From Hephaestia caeni (GTDB lineage Bacteria > Pseudomonadota > Alphaproteobacteria > Sphingomonadales > Sphingomonadaceae), in assembly GCF_003550065.1 (NCBI RefSeq), contig NZ_QXDC01000003.1, positions 806,001 through 870,000 of the forward strand: 64,000 nucleotides of DNA, in the 5' to 3' direction. The translations under genes were made by a program, and so were the position numbers. Position 1 is the stretch's first letter. Each line of letters begins with the position of its first letter. Shown in pieces: positions 27,955 to 36,249 of the stretch. The notes under the pieces are model-generated. The model was given only the letters and a program-made list of their open reading frames with translations. It was not told where the DNA came from and made no database searches.

Positions 27955-30506
27955 GATTTGCGCACCGAAACAGAAACAAAGCGCCCAAGCGGCGAATAGT
28001 TCGTAGTGTCGAACGGCGTCTGATATGCGGACGCCGTTACGATAGTCTTCGGCTTCTGGTTGAACAGGTTGCTGATCGTTGCTCCCAGTTCGAACCCGTT
28101 GCCGCCCTTGAATTGCGCTGAGAGATCAAATGTCGACGGGCCGGCGAACTCTGCGACCGCAGCGGTACGGTTGTCGGTGAGGTGCGACGATAGGTTGGCA
28201 TAGCCAGAAAGCGACAGCATGTCCGTGCTATAGCTAACGCCGGCGCGCGCTCTTAAGTGGGGTGGGTTGAAGATTGTTCCCGCCAGGTCAACGTACGGCA
28301 ATCCTGCAAGCAATTGCTGATCGCTCGCGATCCACGTTCCGTCGAGCGTGAAATCTAGGCTCCGATTGTGCGGAAGCCTGGCCAAATAGCGGACTGCCAA
28401 GTTGATGCCGTGAAAATTTTGGCGCGCGACATTCCGATCGCGGGTATCGACGAGCGCCACGACATCCGCCGGATCATACGGTTGGCCCGCAGCGTTCTGA
28501 AGCCCGACCGTCGCACCAGAGATTTCGGCTTGGAGCAACGCTGCCGTCGGAGACAGCGTAACTAGCGACGAATAAATTGGGTTGTCCAATATGCCCGCCG
28601 ACGAGGAGATCGGCGTGGCCACGCGGTTCGTATAGTCGAAATTGAAATAGCTGAAGGTTGCGGACAGCGCGTCCAGCGCGGCCGGTTTGATTTCGGCGCT
28701 GATCGTCCAGTTTTCGGAGCGCTCCGGCTTCATGTTCGGCCCAGCGCCGCCAAGCCACAGAACAGTGGCTCCTGTAGGCAGACCCGTTCCATAACTGGTC
28801 GCCGGATCAAGTACCGCCGCGTAGCCCGAATATTGCTGATATAATGTCGGCAACCGGAACGAGCGGCCCCAACTTCCCTTTAGCGTCAGCCCACCTACGG
28901 GGCTGTAGATGACGCCAATCTTTGGAAGGGCAACTGAGCCGGTCCCCCCATTTTCTTCGTACCGGAAGGCAGCGCTAAAGGACAGTTCTCGGCCGAAACG
29001 CGAGCGCTGGTTGGGAGACAGGATAGGAAAATATAGTTCGCCGTAGGCGAACCGGTTATCTCGATGCTTGCTGAACTTTTGGAGGGTGATCCCGGCGTTG
29101 GTCCCGACGAGGTTGAGACCGACATCACGGTACCCGAGCCCGAATGCGGCCCTAAGTGGCCCAGCAGGCAACTCGCCAATGCTCCCTTGAGCCCCCAGTT
29201 CAATGGATATCGACGAATTTTTGTAACGCCGGGTACCGGCAGAAATAATCGCGCCCGCCGAGTAGACGTTGGACGCAATGTCCGTGTCATCCCGCGCATA
29301 GGCGGTCACCAATCGCGCGAGCCAATCGCCGCCGAGTTTGACGGTGGCATTTGGCGCGATCGAGAACGTCGTGGTTTTCGCCAGGGCGTCGGCACCACTG
29401 GCGAAATGGGATTGCCCGCTTACGAAGCCCTGGATGATTTGCTGCCGGCTATTCTTGTAAAGCGAGTCGATGGTGAACGAAACCAGATCGCCAACGTCCT
29501 GATTTAGGCTCACTAAAGCGCTGTGGCGCGTCAGCGCTGGATAGAGGGTAGCATCTGACGCCATCTTCGCCGCGTAAATCCGTTGTGAGGCGAAGACCGG
29601 GTTGTTGGATAGGTAATCGTAAGTGGCCAATATGCCACCGCTCGTCCATTTGCGGCCACCAACAATGTTATATTGCTGCTGAAATCCCCCTCCGTCAGTG
29701 GCGCCGCCGATCCGACCCATGACCGAAGCGCCATTATAGTCGCGTCGCAGGCGCACATTGACGACCCCGGCTACGGCGTCGGCGCCGTAGATCGCCGATG
29801 CGCCATCGGCCACAATCTCAATACGGTCGACAGCTGCTACGGGAATGGCGCTGATATCGACTGCAGCATTGACGCCCGTGTAGCTCAACCGGTTGCCGTC
29901 CAGCAGCGTCAGCGTGGCGTTTGGCCCGAGGCCAAGGAGATTGACGGAAGATGCGCCGTTGACGTTTGTATTCGCGCTTCCTTGATCGGTCCCGATTCCT
30001 GGACTCTGGCCGCCGGCAAAATTCAGCGGCAGGCTTCGCATGACTTCGCCGAGATCCGCGTGTCCCGCCTTGCGGATATCGGCTGACGTGACCGTCGTCA
30101 CGGGAGCCGCTACTTTACCTCCTTGAATGCGGCTTCCCGTCACAACAATGTCGGTTTGCGCGGCAGAATCGGATTCGGATTTTTGTGTGGGTCGGCCCCG
30201 GATAATCACTGCCCCTTTGTCAAAACGGGCGCGAAGGTTCGTCCCCGCAAGCAGCCGTTCGATAGCTTCTCGGGCAGTCATGCGCGCCTGAAGCCGTGCC
30301 GCCGGGATGTTGTTGACGTCATCCGCTCGGGCATAGAGTTCCAAACCAGCTTTGGCGGCCACTGTGCGTAGTGCGTCGCCTAAGTTCTGCGCCGGCAAGT
30401 CGAATTGATATACCTGCCGATCGCTCGCCGAAGCAGGCACGGTCGCGAGAACGCCCGCCGCGCTCGCCATCAATACCGCGATCACATGAATTCGATTGGG
30501 CGCCAT
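27948..30506 (-). CDS. TonB-dependent receptor/transducer with STN domain (lasso peptide uptake candidate)
   Basis: An 852-residue outer-membrane receptor. After a signal peptide ending ATVPASA comes an STN signalling domain (FDLPAQNLGDALRTVAAKAGLELYARADDVNN), then a plug (VTGSRIQGGKVAAPVTTVTSADIRKAGHADLGEVMRSLP; LGLGPNATLTLLDGNRL) and a 22-strand-type barrel ending GRFVSVSVRKSW with a terminal aromatic. The STN domain pairs with the FecR and ECF sigma genes directly upstream. The overlap with the isopeptidase gene suggests that the ligand is the lasso peptide, with uptake coupled to signalling; this is inferred from astexin-type clusters. Confidence 0.9.
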   Translation of the reverse strand: MAPNRIHVIAVLMASAAGVLATVPASASDRQVYQFDLPAQNLGDALRTVAAKAGLELYARADDVNNIPAARLQARMTAREAIERLLAGTNLRARFDKGAVIIRGRPTQKSESDSAAQTDIVVTGSRIQGGKVAAPVTTVTSADIRKAGHADLGEVMRSLPLNFAGGQSPGIGTDQGSANTNVNGASSVNLLGLGPNATLTLLDGNRLSYTGVNAAVDISAIPVAAVDRIEIVADGASAIYGADAVAGVVNVRLRRDYNGASVMGRIGGATDGGGFQQQYNIVGGRKWTSGGILATYDYLSNNPVFASQRIYAAKMASDATLYPALTRHSALVSLNQDVGDLVSFTIDSLYKNSRQQIIQGFVSGQSHFASGADALAKTTTFSIAPNATVKLGGDWLARLVTAYARDDTDIASNVYSAGAIISAGTRRYKNSSISIELGAQGSIGELPAGPLRAAFGLGYRDVGLNLVGTNAGITLQKFSKHRDNRFAYGELYFPILSPNQRSRFGRELSFSAAFRYEENGGTGSVALPKIGVIYSPVGGLTLKGSWGRSFRLPTLYQQYSGYAAVLDPATSYGTGLPTGATVLWLGGAGPNMKPERSENWTISAEIKPAALDALSATFSYFNFDYTNRVATPISSSAGILDNPIYSSLVTLSPTAALLQAEISGATVGLQNAAGQPYDPADVVALVDTRDRNVARQNFHGINLAVRYLARLPHNRSLDFTLDGTWIASDQQLLAGLPYVDLAGTIFNPPHLRARAGVSYSTDMLSLSGYANLSSHLTDNRTAAVAEFAGPSTFDLSAQFKGGNGFELGATISNLFNQKPKTIVTASAYQTPFDTTNYSPLGRFVSVSVRKSW

Positions 30507-30599
30507 AGTCCCCGTCCTCCCTTGGCGAGCACGATCGGCTTGCCTGCAGGATGGAAGTTGACGCCGCGGATGGTCGAGGGGTGGCGCCCTCAGAATTTT

Positions 30600-31691
30600 T
30601 TATCGGCTCAGGTGAATCCCGTCGCTGCGTCGAGACACTCGCAAGCCGAAGGGCTCCGCAATGCGGGCCGTGAACTTTTCGGTATCTGTAAGCTTGAAGC
30701 GGCCAGACGCCTGCAGGCTCGCGAGACTTGGATCATCGAGGACGATCGGCACTTTGGCATAGCGATTGGCCTGCGCGATCAGCGCGTCGAGCGAAATCGA
30801 CCGATACTCGACCCAGCCCGTCGGCCAATCGCGCGTGCCGGCGGCGGGCTCCGTTACGGCTGTCGGAACGGGGTCATGGGCGGTGTAAATCACAGGCTGA
30901 TCGATCACCAGCGGCTTTGCTTCATAGCCATCTCCCTGCACGCTTGCCGCGCCGGCTCTAAGCCGAATATCGGCGCGACGTGCCTTGTCGATCTCGACAT
31001 CGATCGTGCCTTGCTGCGCGACGACCGCTCCGTTCGCGGCTTCAATCGTGAATGGCCTCGGGTCAGCTTTCACGATGAATCGAGCGCGGCCCTGGTGAAG
31101 CAGAGCGTGACGGCGAGCACGATCTATCGTCACCTCGACGCGGGTATCGGAATCGAGCGTGATGTCGGTTCCATCCGACAAGGCGAACGAGCGAATCTCG
31201 GCGTGCCCGGTTTCAAAGGTCTTTGCCACGGCTGGGCTCGCGATTGGATTGAAGACGGAATTCGAGGGAAGATTGATCCCCAGCACGACGATCGCCGCAG
31301 CGGCAGCGGCACCCCCGACCCAGACCGCTTTGCGCCTTCGCGTCCGTTCGCGAGCCGGTGCCTGTTCGCCGGACCCGCGCGCGCCCCATGGCTGCAGGTG
31401 AGCGGCCGGGACACTGCGCTTCCGAGTCTCGGCACCAGCGCCGGGCAGGCTCGGCATCATCGTGAATTCGCGACCCAAGGCGGTTTCAATCCGGCGGCGA
31501 ACGTCGTCCGACATGTCGGCAGTGAACATAGCAGAGGCAAACGCCTGCTGGTGATCGGCGTACCGATCATACCATGCCTTCAGCGCGGCGAGGTTGTCAT
31601 CCGACGGATCCGCATCGAAGTCGACGATGAGCGACACTGCTTGATCTGAGAGCGACTTCGGCCGGAATTCGTCAGCGTTCTCATCGCTCAT
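30600..31691 (-). CDS. FecR-family transmembrane anti-sigma regulator
   Basis: A 363-residue single-pass protein. The N-terminal DUF4880-like region is SLSDQAVSLIVDFDADPSDDNLAALKAWYDRYADHQQAF; the transmembrane segment is VWVGGAAAAAAIVVLGINL; the periplasmic FecR domain has FETGHAEIRSFALSDGTDITLDSDTRVEV and ALLHQGRARFIVKADPRPFTI. The C terminus ends EPFGLRVSRRSDGIHLSR, probably an STN-like fold. It relays the receptor signal to the sigma factor, whose stop it overlaps by 4 bp. Confidence 0.93.
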   Translation of the reverse strand: MSDENADEFRPKSLSDQAVSLIVDFDADPSDDNLAALKAWYDRYADHQQAFASAMFTADMSDDVRRRIETALGREFTMMPSLPGAGAETRKRSVPAAHLQPWGARGSGEQAPARERTRRRKAVWVGGAAAAAAIVVLGINLPSNSVFNPIASPAVAKTFETGHAEIRSFALSDGTDITLDSDTRVEVTIDRARRHALLHQGRARFIVKADPRPFTIEAANGAVVAQQGTIDVEIDKARRADIRLRAGAASVQGDGYEAKPLVIDQPVIYTAHDPVPTAVTEPAAGTRDWPTGWVEYRSISLDALIAQANRYAKVPIVLDDPSLASLQASGRFKLTDTEKFTARIAEPFGLRVSRRSDGIHLSR

Positions 31692-32311
31692 CGATGCGCC
31701 TCCACCATCGCGACGATGTGGGCATTCGCTCGCTTGATGTGATATTTGACCGTGTCCACCGCGATTCCGAGATCCTCACTTATCTGCTGGTACGACCGCC
31801 TGTCGTCCCGGCGCATCAGGAATACCCGACGCGTCTTTTCTGGCAAGCAAGCGACGGCATCATTATAAATCCGAAGAAGGTCCTGCGCTTCAATCTGCAG
31901 GCCCTGATCGGGCGGAACGCTCAGTTCACGCTCCTCATCCAGCGGGAACATGACGATCTTGTTCCTCTCGCGGCGGCGCGCCCTGTCGATGAGCAAATTG
32001 CGTGTGATCCTTCTGATGAACCCGACCGGGTTGGCGAGCTGGCCCGCCTGCCGGCTGCCGGCGGCGCGCACGAACACCTCTTGCACCATGTCCGACGCAT
32101 GATCGCTTCCCACCCGCCGGGTCAGGTAGCGCAGCAACTTGCCTCGCTCGGCGCGAAACACCTCCTCGAGCGTCGGGACGAGCAAGGGGTCGGCCTCTAG
32201 CGAGATCGCGCCGGACGGGCTGTTATGGCAGCCGGAAGACACTGAAAGCGGCGGCCGGTGCGACGCGGGTGGGCAAGGCGAGGAAGACAAACGAATAACC
32301 TGACGCGGCAT
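31688..32311 (-). CDS. FecI-family ECF sigma factor
   Basis: A 207-residue sigma factor. Region 2 is RAERGKLLRYLTRRVGSDHASDMVQEVFVRAA followed by ANPVGFIRRITRNLLIDRARRRER; region 4 is LPEKTRRVFLMRRDDRRSYQQISEDLGIAVDTVKYHIKRAN. The first 45 residues are Ser/Pro-rich and not family-like, so the true start may be a non-ATG codon further in. It heads the sigma-FecR-receptor-isopeptidase unit; likely targets are the receptor and possibly the lasso promoters. Confidence 0.9.
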   Translation of the reverse strand: MPRQVIRLSSSPCPPASHRPPLSVSSGCHNSPSGAISLEADPLLVPTLEEVFRAERGKLLRYLTRRVGSDHASDMVQEVFVRAAGSRQAGQLANPVGFIRRITRNLLIDRARRRERNKIVMFPLDEERELSVPPDQGLQIEAQDLLRIYNDAVACLPEKTRRVFLMRRDDRRSYQQISEDLGIAVDTVKYHIKRANAHIVAMVEAHR

Positions 32312-32397
32312 CGTCCAGGCCGAACGCCGTCGGCCTGCCGCATTCCCAGGGCCATGCCGCCATCAGGCGATAATCGACGCCGTGATCTCAGTGCGGC

Positions 32398-32420
32398 CGA
32401 CAGACCGTTCTGGTCTGTCG
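32398..32420. repeat. Perfect inverted repeat upstream of the lasso-locus sigma gene
   Basis: CGACAGACC at 32398-32406 and GGTCTGTCG at 32412-32420 form an exact 9-bp dyad around GTTCT. It lies 87 bp upstream of the ECF sigma start and 113 bp downstream of the MNT-HEPN stop. No U-run follows on either strand, so an operator is more likely than a terminator. Confidence 0.55.
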
Positions 32421-32532
32421 TTCATAATGCCTGGCTATGGTCGAGACGCCGAGACTGCCAGAGTGCCGCAGCGTAGAGCGAGAATGATTCAGGCGGATCG
32501 AAATTGCAATAAGCTGACGGGATGGCTGACGC

Positions 32533-33453
32533 CTATCCAACCGCCTTTTCAAGTTCTTCGATCCGCTCGGAGCAGATTTCATGCACGACACGGCCGAGTT
32601 CGGCGATCCGCTGGCTCAGCCACTCGAGTTCGGCTTCCGAGATTCGATAATGTTTGGAGTACCGCGCCTTCACATAGGCTTCCTTGAGCTTCTCCCATGT
32701 CCGTTGTTCGAACCGGTTCTCGCGGGGCCACGCGTCGACAAGCCGGCGGTCGAGCCGTTCGGCTTGCGTCCGGAGGAAACCGATATTGTGAACGTGGGGG
32801 GTGTAGAATGTCATCACCAGCAGGACACAGTTATAGAGCCGCTCAGTTGTCTGATGGAGATCGAAGGCAGCGTCCTTCAGGTATTCCTTTTCGATAGCAG
32901 TTTTCGCGAGATCAAATCGCTTCATCGAGGACGGAAACCACTCCTCGAAATATTCGCGCGCCATCTCCAGCGCCTTTGGAGGCGTTTTAGGTTTCGGCTC
33001 ATGCAACTCGGTCGGCAGGGTCTGGTAGATCGCAATGCCATCGCGCTTCAGGTCCATGAAGAAGTAGCGGCCATGGGCCAGACCGTCGTTCACTTCCTGG
33101 AGCGTGTGGACGATGAAATTAACCGGCGTGTGCAACGTCTTGGTAATCGCCAGCTCACGGTTGAGGCGTTCCTCCAATGTGAGCCAGTAATCCACCCGAT
33201 CGGTCAGACGCTTGTCGTTGACGATGATCAGGAGATCATAATCCGATTGATACCCTTTTGCGGTGTGCGGCTCGTCGACCCAGCCGCCACGCGCATAGCT
33301 GCCGTAGAGAATGATCTTCTCAATCCGCCCTTGCTTCTTCCATTGATGCTTGGCGAGCGCGAGCGCGTCGTCAAATTCCTCGAACACGATCTGGATGACC
33401 CGTTCGAGCTCGCGGCGCTTGTTCGGCGGAAGGTGATCGAGATCAGTACGCAC
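32533..33453 (-). CDS. MNT-type nucleotidyltransferase fused to a HEPN-like domain
   Basis: A 306-residue two-domain protein. The N-terminal nucleotidyltransferase has GSYARGGWVDE at 51-61 and SDYDLLIIV at 70-78, the metal-binding pattern of MNT antitoxins. The C-terminal half is a helical HEPN-like domain (FDLAKTAIEKEYLKDAAFDLHQTTERLYNCVLLVMT) with a KARYSKHYRIS motif near the end. In two-gene HepT/MntA systems the nucleotidyltransferase AMPylates and silences the HEPN RNase; here both are in one chain. A defence or stress role is possible but not shown. It sits alone between the lasso sigma gene and vapBC. Confidence 0.82.
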   Translation of the reverse strand: MRTDLDHLPPNKRRELERVIQIVFEEFDDALALAKHQWKKQGRIEKIILYGSYARGGWVDEPHTAKGYQSDYDLLIIVNDKRLTDRVDYWLTLEERLNRELAITKTLHTPVNFIVHTLQEVNDGLAHGRYFFMDLKRDGIAIYQTLPTELHEPKPKTPPKALEMAREYFEEWFPSSMKRFDLAKTAIEKEYLKDAAFDLHQTTERLYNCVLLVMTFYTPHVHNIGFLRTQAERLDRRLVDAWPRENRFEQRTWEKLKEAYVKARYSKHYRISEAELEWLSQRIAELGRVVHEICSERIEELEKAVG

Positions 33454-33472
33454 TGGCAGCCTCCCTCCTCTA

Positions 33473-33910
33473 CTAGCCGGCAGATGGGACAGGCGCGTCC
33501 CAAGGATTGAGCAACGCTACGCCCGTCTGCGCGAAATCGGCGACATTGCGCGTGACCACCGTCAAATCATGGACCAGCGCCGTCGCCGCGATCCAGCTGT
33601 CCCGCTCGCTACACGGATCGGGCACATGGAGGCGCGCACATCGGGTCGCAACGTCGGCGGACATCGGCAGGATGCGGCCTTCGAAGGCGGGCTGCACCGT
33701 CTCGGTCAGCCAGCGCCGCAGCATCGTGCCCTGCGTCTTGTCGCGCCGTTCCATGAGAAGGACGCCGTGTTCGAGCTCGAACCAGGAAATCGCCGCAAGG
33801 AAAGTGAATTCGGGATCGATCGATTCCATCCATGCCGCCACATTGGCGTCCGCCCGACTCGCTGCGAGCTTCCGGCTTTCCGAGACGACGTTGGTGTCGA
33901 GCAAATACAT
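33473..33910 (-). CDS. vapC: VapC-family PIN-domain toxin
   Basis: A 145-residue PIN ribonuclease starting MYLLDTNVVSESRK; the ATG overlaps the antitoxin stop (TGATG). The acidic catalytic residues are visible: Asp5 in LLDTN, Glu in SWFELEHGV, Asp in ERDSWIAATAL and in VTRNVADFAQTGV. The sequence is closest in style to FitB/VapC toxins, which cut tRNA or rRNA. It probably stabilises the mobile element through post-segregational killing. Confidence 0.92.
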   Translation of the reverse strand: MYLLDTNVVSESRKLAASRADANVAAWMESIDPEFTFLAAISWFELEHGVLLMERRDKTQGTMLRRWLTETVQPAFEGRILPMSADVATRCARLHVPDPCSERDSWIAATALVHDLTVVTRNVADFAQTGVALLNPWDAPVPSAG

Positions 33911-34146
33911 CAGTCGGAAAGGTCCGCAGGTCGAAATGCCGGGTTTGCGCGCGGTGGTTCCCAATCGAAATCGAGCGCGACGCTGGGCGTAAGCGCCGCA
34001 GCAAGAGACTGGCGACCGGCCGCCATCTGCTCCAATGCCTGCTCTATCACCTCCGCCTGACTGTGGCCGGGCTTGACCAGCTTGCGAAGCAATTCGGTCG
34101 CTCGCGCGGAGCGGATGGTGATCGCCGGTTGCAGGCGTCTGGCCAT
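33910..34146 (-). CDS. vapB: VapB/FitA-like antitoxin
   Basis: A 78-residue protein starting MARRLQPAITIRSARATELL, probably a ribbon-helix-helix DNA-binding domain, followed by a C-terminal toxin-binding tail (ALDFDWEPPRANPAFRPADLSD). A longer frame to 34287 crosses the palindromic operator and is not credible. The one-base overlap with vapC couples translation. A perfect 10-bp palindrome about 43 bp upstream is the expected autoregulatory site. Confidence 0.87.
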   Translation of the reverse strand: MARRLQPAITIRSARATELLRKLVKPGHSQAEVIEQALEQMAAGRQSLAAALTPSVALDFDWEPPRANPAFRPADLSD

Positions 34147-34453
34147 GTTACCCACGAGACACTCCTTTGAATGTCCAGAAGATAGCGACGTGCTTGCACA
34201 TATGCAAGCACGCCAACTCCATCGCACCCACGACAAACGTCGCCAATCTGGCGGTATTCCCATTGCAGTGTTGGGCGATACCTCCACATTTATCTCGCGT
34301 TCCGAGGTATCGGAGCGTGTGACCGGGCATTGGCACGCATGTCCAGGCCATTTGCGCTAAAGGTGCCAATACGCGCCCCCAACGGTGCGTTTTCCATGGC
34401 CCGGTCACTTCTTATGCCGCAATCTTCTCCGCCGAGGCTGTCGGCGCCGCAGC
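34147..34453. other. Intergenic region between vapB and the EexN-like gene
   Basis: About 300 bp with no gene I can support. It contains the vapBC operator-promoter (listed separately); the rest shows no clear structure. Confidence 0.6.
34189..34212. promoter_or_regulatory. Palindromic operator of vapBC
   Basis: CGTGCTTGCA (34189-34198) and TGCAAGCACG (34203-34212) are exact inverse complements around CATA. The 24-bp dyad lies 43 bp before the vapB start, which is where VapBC complexes bind to autorepress. Confidence 0.78.
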
Positions 34454-34681
34454 TCAACGATCTTTCATAAAGAAATGATCGCGCAATGCTTGAGCGCGGG
34501 CGAGCTTCACGGCGTAATCCGCGTTGCCGCATTCCTCCCCGCGGATTGAACCCCTTCGGCATTCGGCAACCACCTGGCGGGCTTCGTCCAGATGAGCGCT
34601 GAAATATTCTTCGCTCCGCGGCTGTCGGTTGCATGCGCTCAAGATCACCAAAATCGCAACCGCGAGAAGAGGCAGTTTCAT
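34454..34681 (-). CDS. EexN-like lipoprotein, putative entry exclusion
   Basis: A 75-residue lipoprotein from MKLPLLAVAILVILSACNRQ; the lipobox is ILSAC. The mature part, SEEYFSAHLDEARQVVAECRRGSIRGEECGNADYAV, matches the small EexN-type pattern (an EYF/WY-type motif, ECR, then ECxNA). Such proteins occur in conjugative elements near transfer genes and are linked with exclusion of related elements. Together with the trbK-like gene, this element would have two exclusion candidates. Assignment rests on the motif pattern. Confidence 0.68.
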   Translation of the reverse strand: MKLPLLAVAILVILSACNRQPRSEEYFSAHLDEARQVVAECRRGSIRGEECGNADYAVKLARAQALRDHFFMKDR

Positions 34682-34759
34682 TTTCGATCTCCTTGGGAAT
34701 GGGTCCACGATGACGGATCGCCGACTGGCGCTGGGGCGGTCGAACGATGAAGAGGATGC

Positions 34760-35389
34760 TCAGTCGAGATTGGCCCGGCTGTCCGCTTCGGCGGTCGCGC
34801 TCATGGCCAGGAGCCGGACGAAGGTGGCAGCGTGGCGCTTTCGCTCGTCGTGATAGCGGGTCAGGATCTCGCCGATGACCGCAATGTCGGCTCGCGTGGC
34901 GAAGGCTCGATCCATCTCCTCCAGCATGACGCCTGGGTCGGGTAGAACCTTCGCTTCGAGGCGCCGGACGGCCGACAGCCGCGAACTGATGCTGGCGACG
35001 GCTTCAGCGATTTCGTTATTGCCCGCTGCCCGCGCCAGTCGAAGAAAGCGCCGTGATGCAGAATCGGGCGCGTCATCAACGGCAATTGTTGCCGGCTCGA
35101 TCAAGAGCCCGGACTGCAACGCGATCAGCAACAGGTGCAGATTAAGATCGAGTAAATCCTTCAGCTGCGTTTCGTCGAGACGCGGAACGTGAAAGCCCAC
35201 GCCCGGCTCGAACGCTATCAGCCGCTCACCGGCGAGATGGTTGAGGCTGTCGCGAACCGGGCTTTTGCTGACGCCGAGGTCGTCGGCGAGACGAGCCGTA
35301 TCGAGATGATAGCCGGGTGACCATTGGCCCGCCATGAGCCGCTGCCGGATCGCCTGATAGGTCGGTTCGAGGACATGCGCCGGGCTCAT
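34760..35389 (-). CDS. GntR-family transcriptional regulator
   Basis: A 209-residue regulator starting MSPAHVLEPTYQAIRQRLMA; the ATG overlaps the dioxygenase stop by 4 bp. The N-terminal winged helix is LADDLGVSKSPVRDSLNHLAGERLIAFEPGVGFHVP, followed by an all-helical effector domain of the FCD type (DLLDLNLHLLLIALQSG ... MLEEMDRAFATRADIAVIGEILTRYHDERKRHAA). Most FCD regulators sense small organic acids. Here it is the last gene of a luxI-dioxygenase-GntR unit, so it may read the dioxygenase substrate or product. Confidence 0.88.
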   Translation of the reverse strand: MSPAHVLEPTYQAIRQRLMAGQWSPGYHLDTARLADDLGVSKSPVRDSLNHLAGERLIAFEPGVGFHVPRLDETQLKDLLDLNLHLLLIALQSGLLIEPATIAVDDAPDSASRRFLRLARAAGNNEIAEAVASISSRLSAVRRLEAKVLPDPGVMLEEMDRAFATRADIAVIGEILTRYHDERKRHAATFVRLLAMSATAEADSRANLD

Positions 35390-36249
35390 GGAAGGGCCTC
35401 CGCCGATTTCCGGTAATCCGCGAGCGCCGCCTCCTGATCGGGGCGCAACGCATCGATCGCACCAATATGGTCGGGCACCTCGTCGCCGAGCAGGATCGAT
35501 GGGCATTGCCCCTCATAATTGCCGAGATTGGGACGATGCTGGGCGTAGCCGGCAAGCGCGGCCAACTCCGGCGAGAAGTGACGCGCCACCTCAGGGGGAT
35601 AAGCGAGCCACGGATTCTCATAGGGCTTGAGCCAGCCAAGGCTGTAGCCGATCACGAGGCCGCGACGGACATCGCTCGTGACATTGGCGCCGGCGCCATG
35701 TGCGGTCGAGCCGAGGAAACAAATTGCGGCGCCGGGCAGGCATTCGGCAACGATGGGTTTGCCGGGGTCCTCTCTGGCTATGCCGTCGGCCCCGTGGCTG
35801 AACGGATAGATGTGGGTTGCGCCATTGTCGGCGGTAAACGGCGTCAGCGGCCACATCACATTGACGAGATATTCGTGCTCGCCCTTGGCGCCGTTCCACA
35901 TATCGTGGTCGCGATGGGGAAATTGCTGGACCTCACCTGGGTGGATCTCGATCGCTTGCGCGACGTTGAGCTGGATGCGGTCGCAAGCCGCGCCGAGCAC
36001 GGCTTCCGCCATCGCCAGAATGGTCGGCGCCAGCGTGATCGCCTCGGCATGGCGCGATCGCTTGAGCAAGCTCCCGAACCGCTTGGTCCGATAGCCGTAG
36101 AAATGGCCCTGGCCGAAGGGCGTTGCGGCAAACACCGGATCGAGATCGGCGGCGAGCGCAGCAATCGTTGCCGCGGGAACCGCGTCGGGGATGATGCAAT
36201 AGCCCTGATCCAGGAGCTGCGCGGTCCATGGGCAATCAATCGTGCTCAT
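35386..36249 (-). CDS. Phytanoyl-CoA dioxygenase (PhyH)-family Fe(II)/2-oxoglutarate oxygenase
   Basis: A 287-residue enzyme starting MSTIDCPWTAQLLDQGYCI. The facial triad is readable: HRDHD in VQQFPHRDHDMWNG gives His and Asp, and a distal His lies in GSTAHGAGANVTSDVRRGLVIGYS, where the Arg binds 2-oxoglutarate. The usual N-terminal signature QGYCIIPDAVP is present. The substrate is unknown. The ATG overlaps the luxI stop by 4 bp and the stop overlaps the GntR start, so it is made together with the AHL synthase. Modification of an acyl-HSL or its acyl precursor is a hypothesis. Confidence 0.88.
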   Translation of the reverse strand: MSTIDCPWTAQLLDQGYCIIPDAVPAATIAALAADLDPVFAATPFGQGHFYGYRTKRFGSLLKRSRHAEAITLAPTILAMAEAVLGAACDRIQLNVAQAIEIHPGEVQQFPHRDHDMWNGAKGEHEYLVNVMWPLTPFTADNGATHIYPFSHGADGIAREDPGKPIVAECLPGAAICFLGSTAHGAGANVTSDVRRGLVIGYSLGWLKPYENPWLAYPPEVARHFSPELAALAGYAQHRPNLGNYEGQCPSILLGDEVPDHIGAIDALRPDQEAALADYRKSAEALP

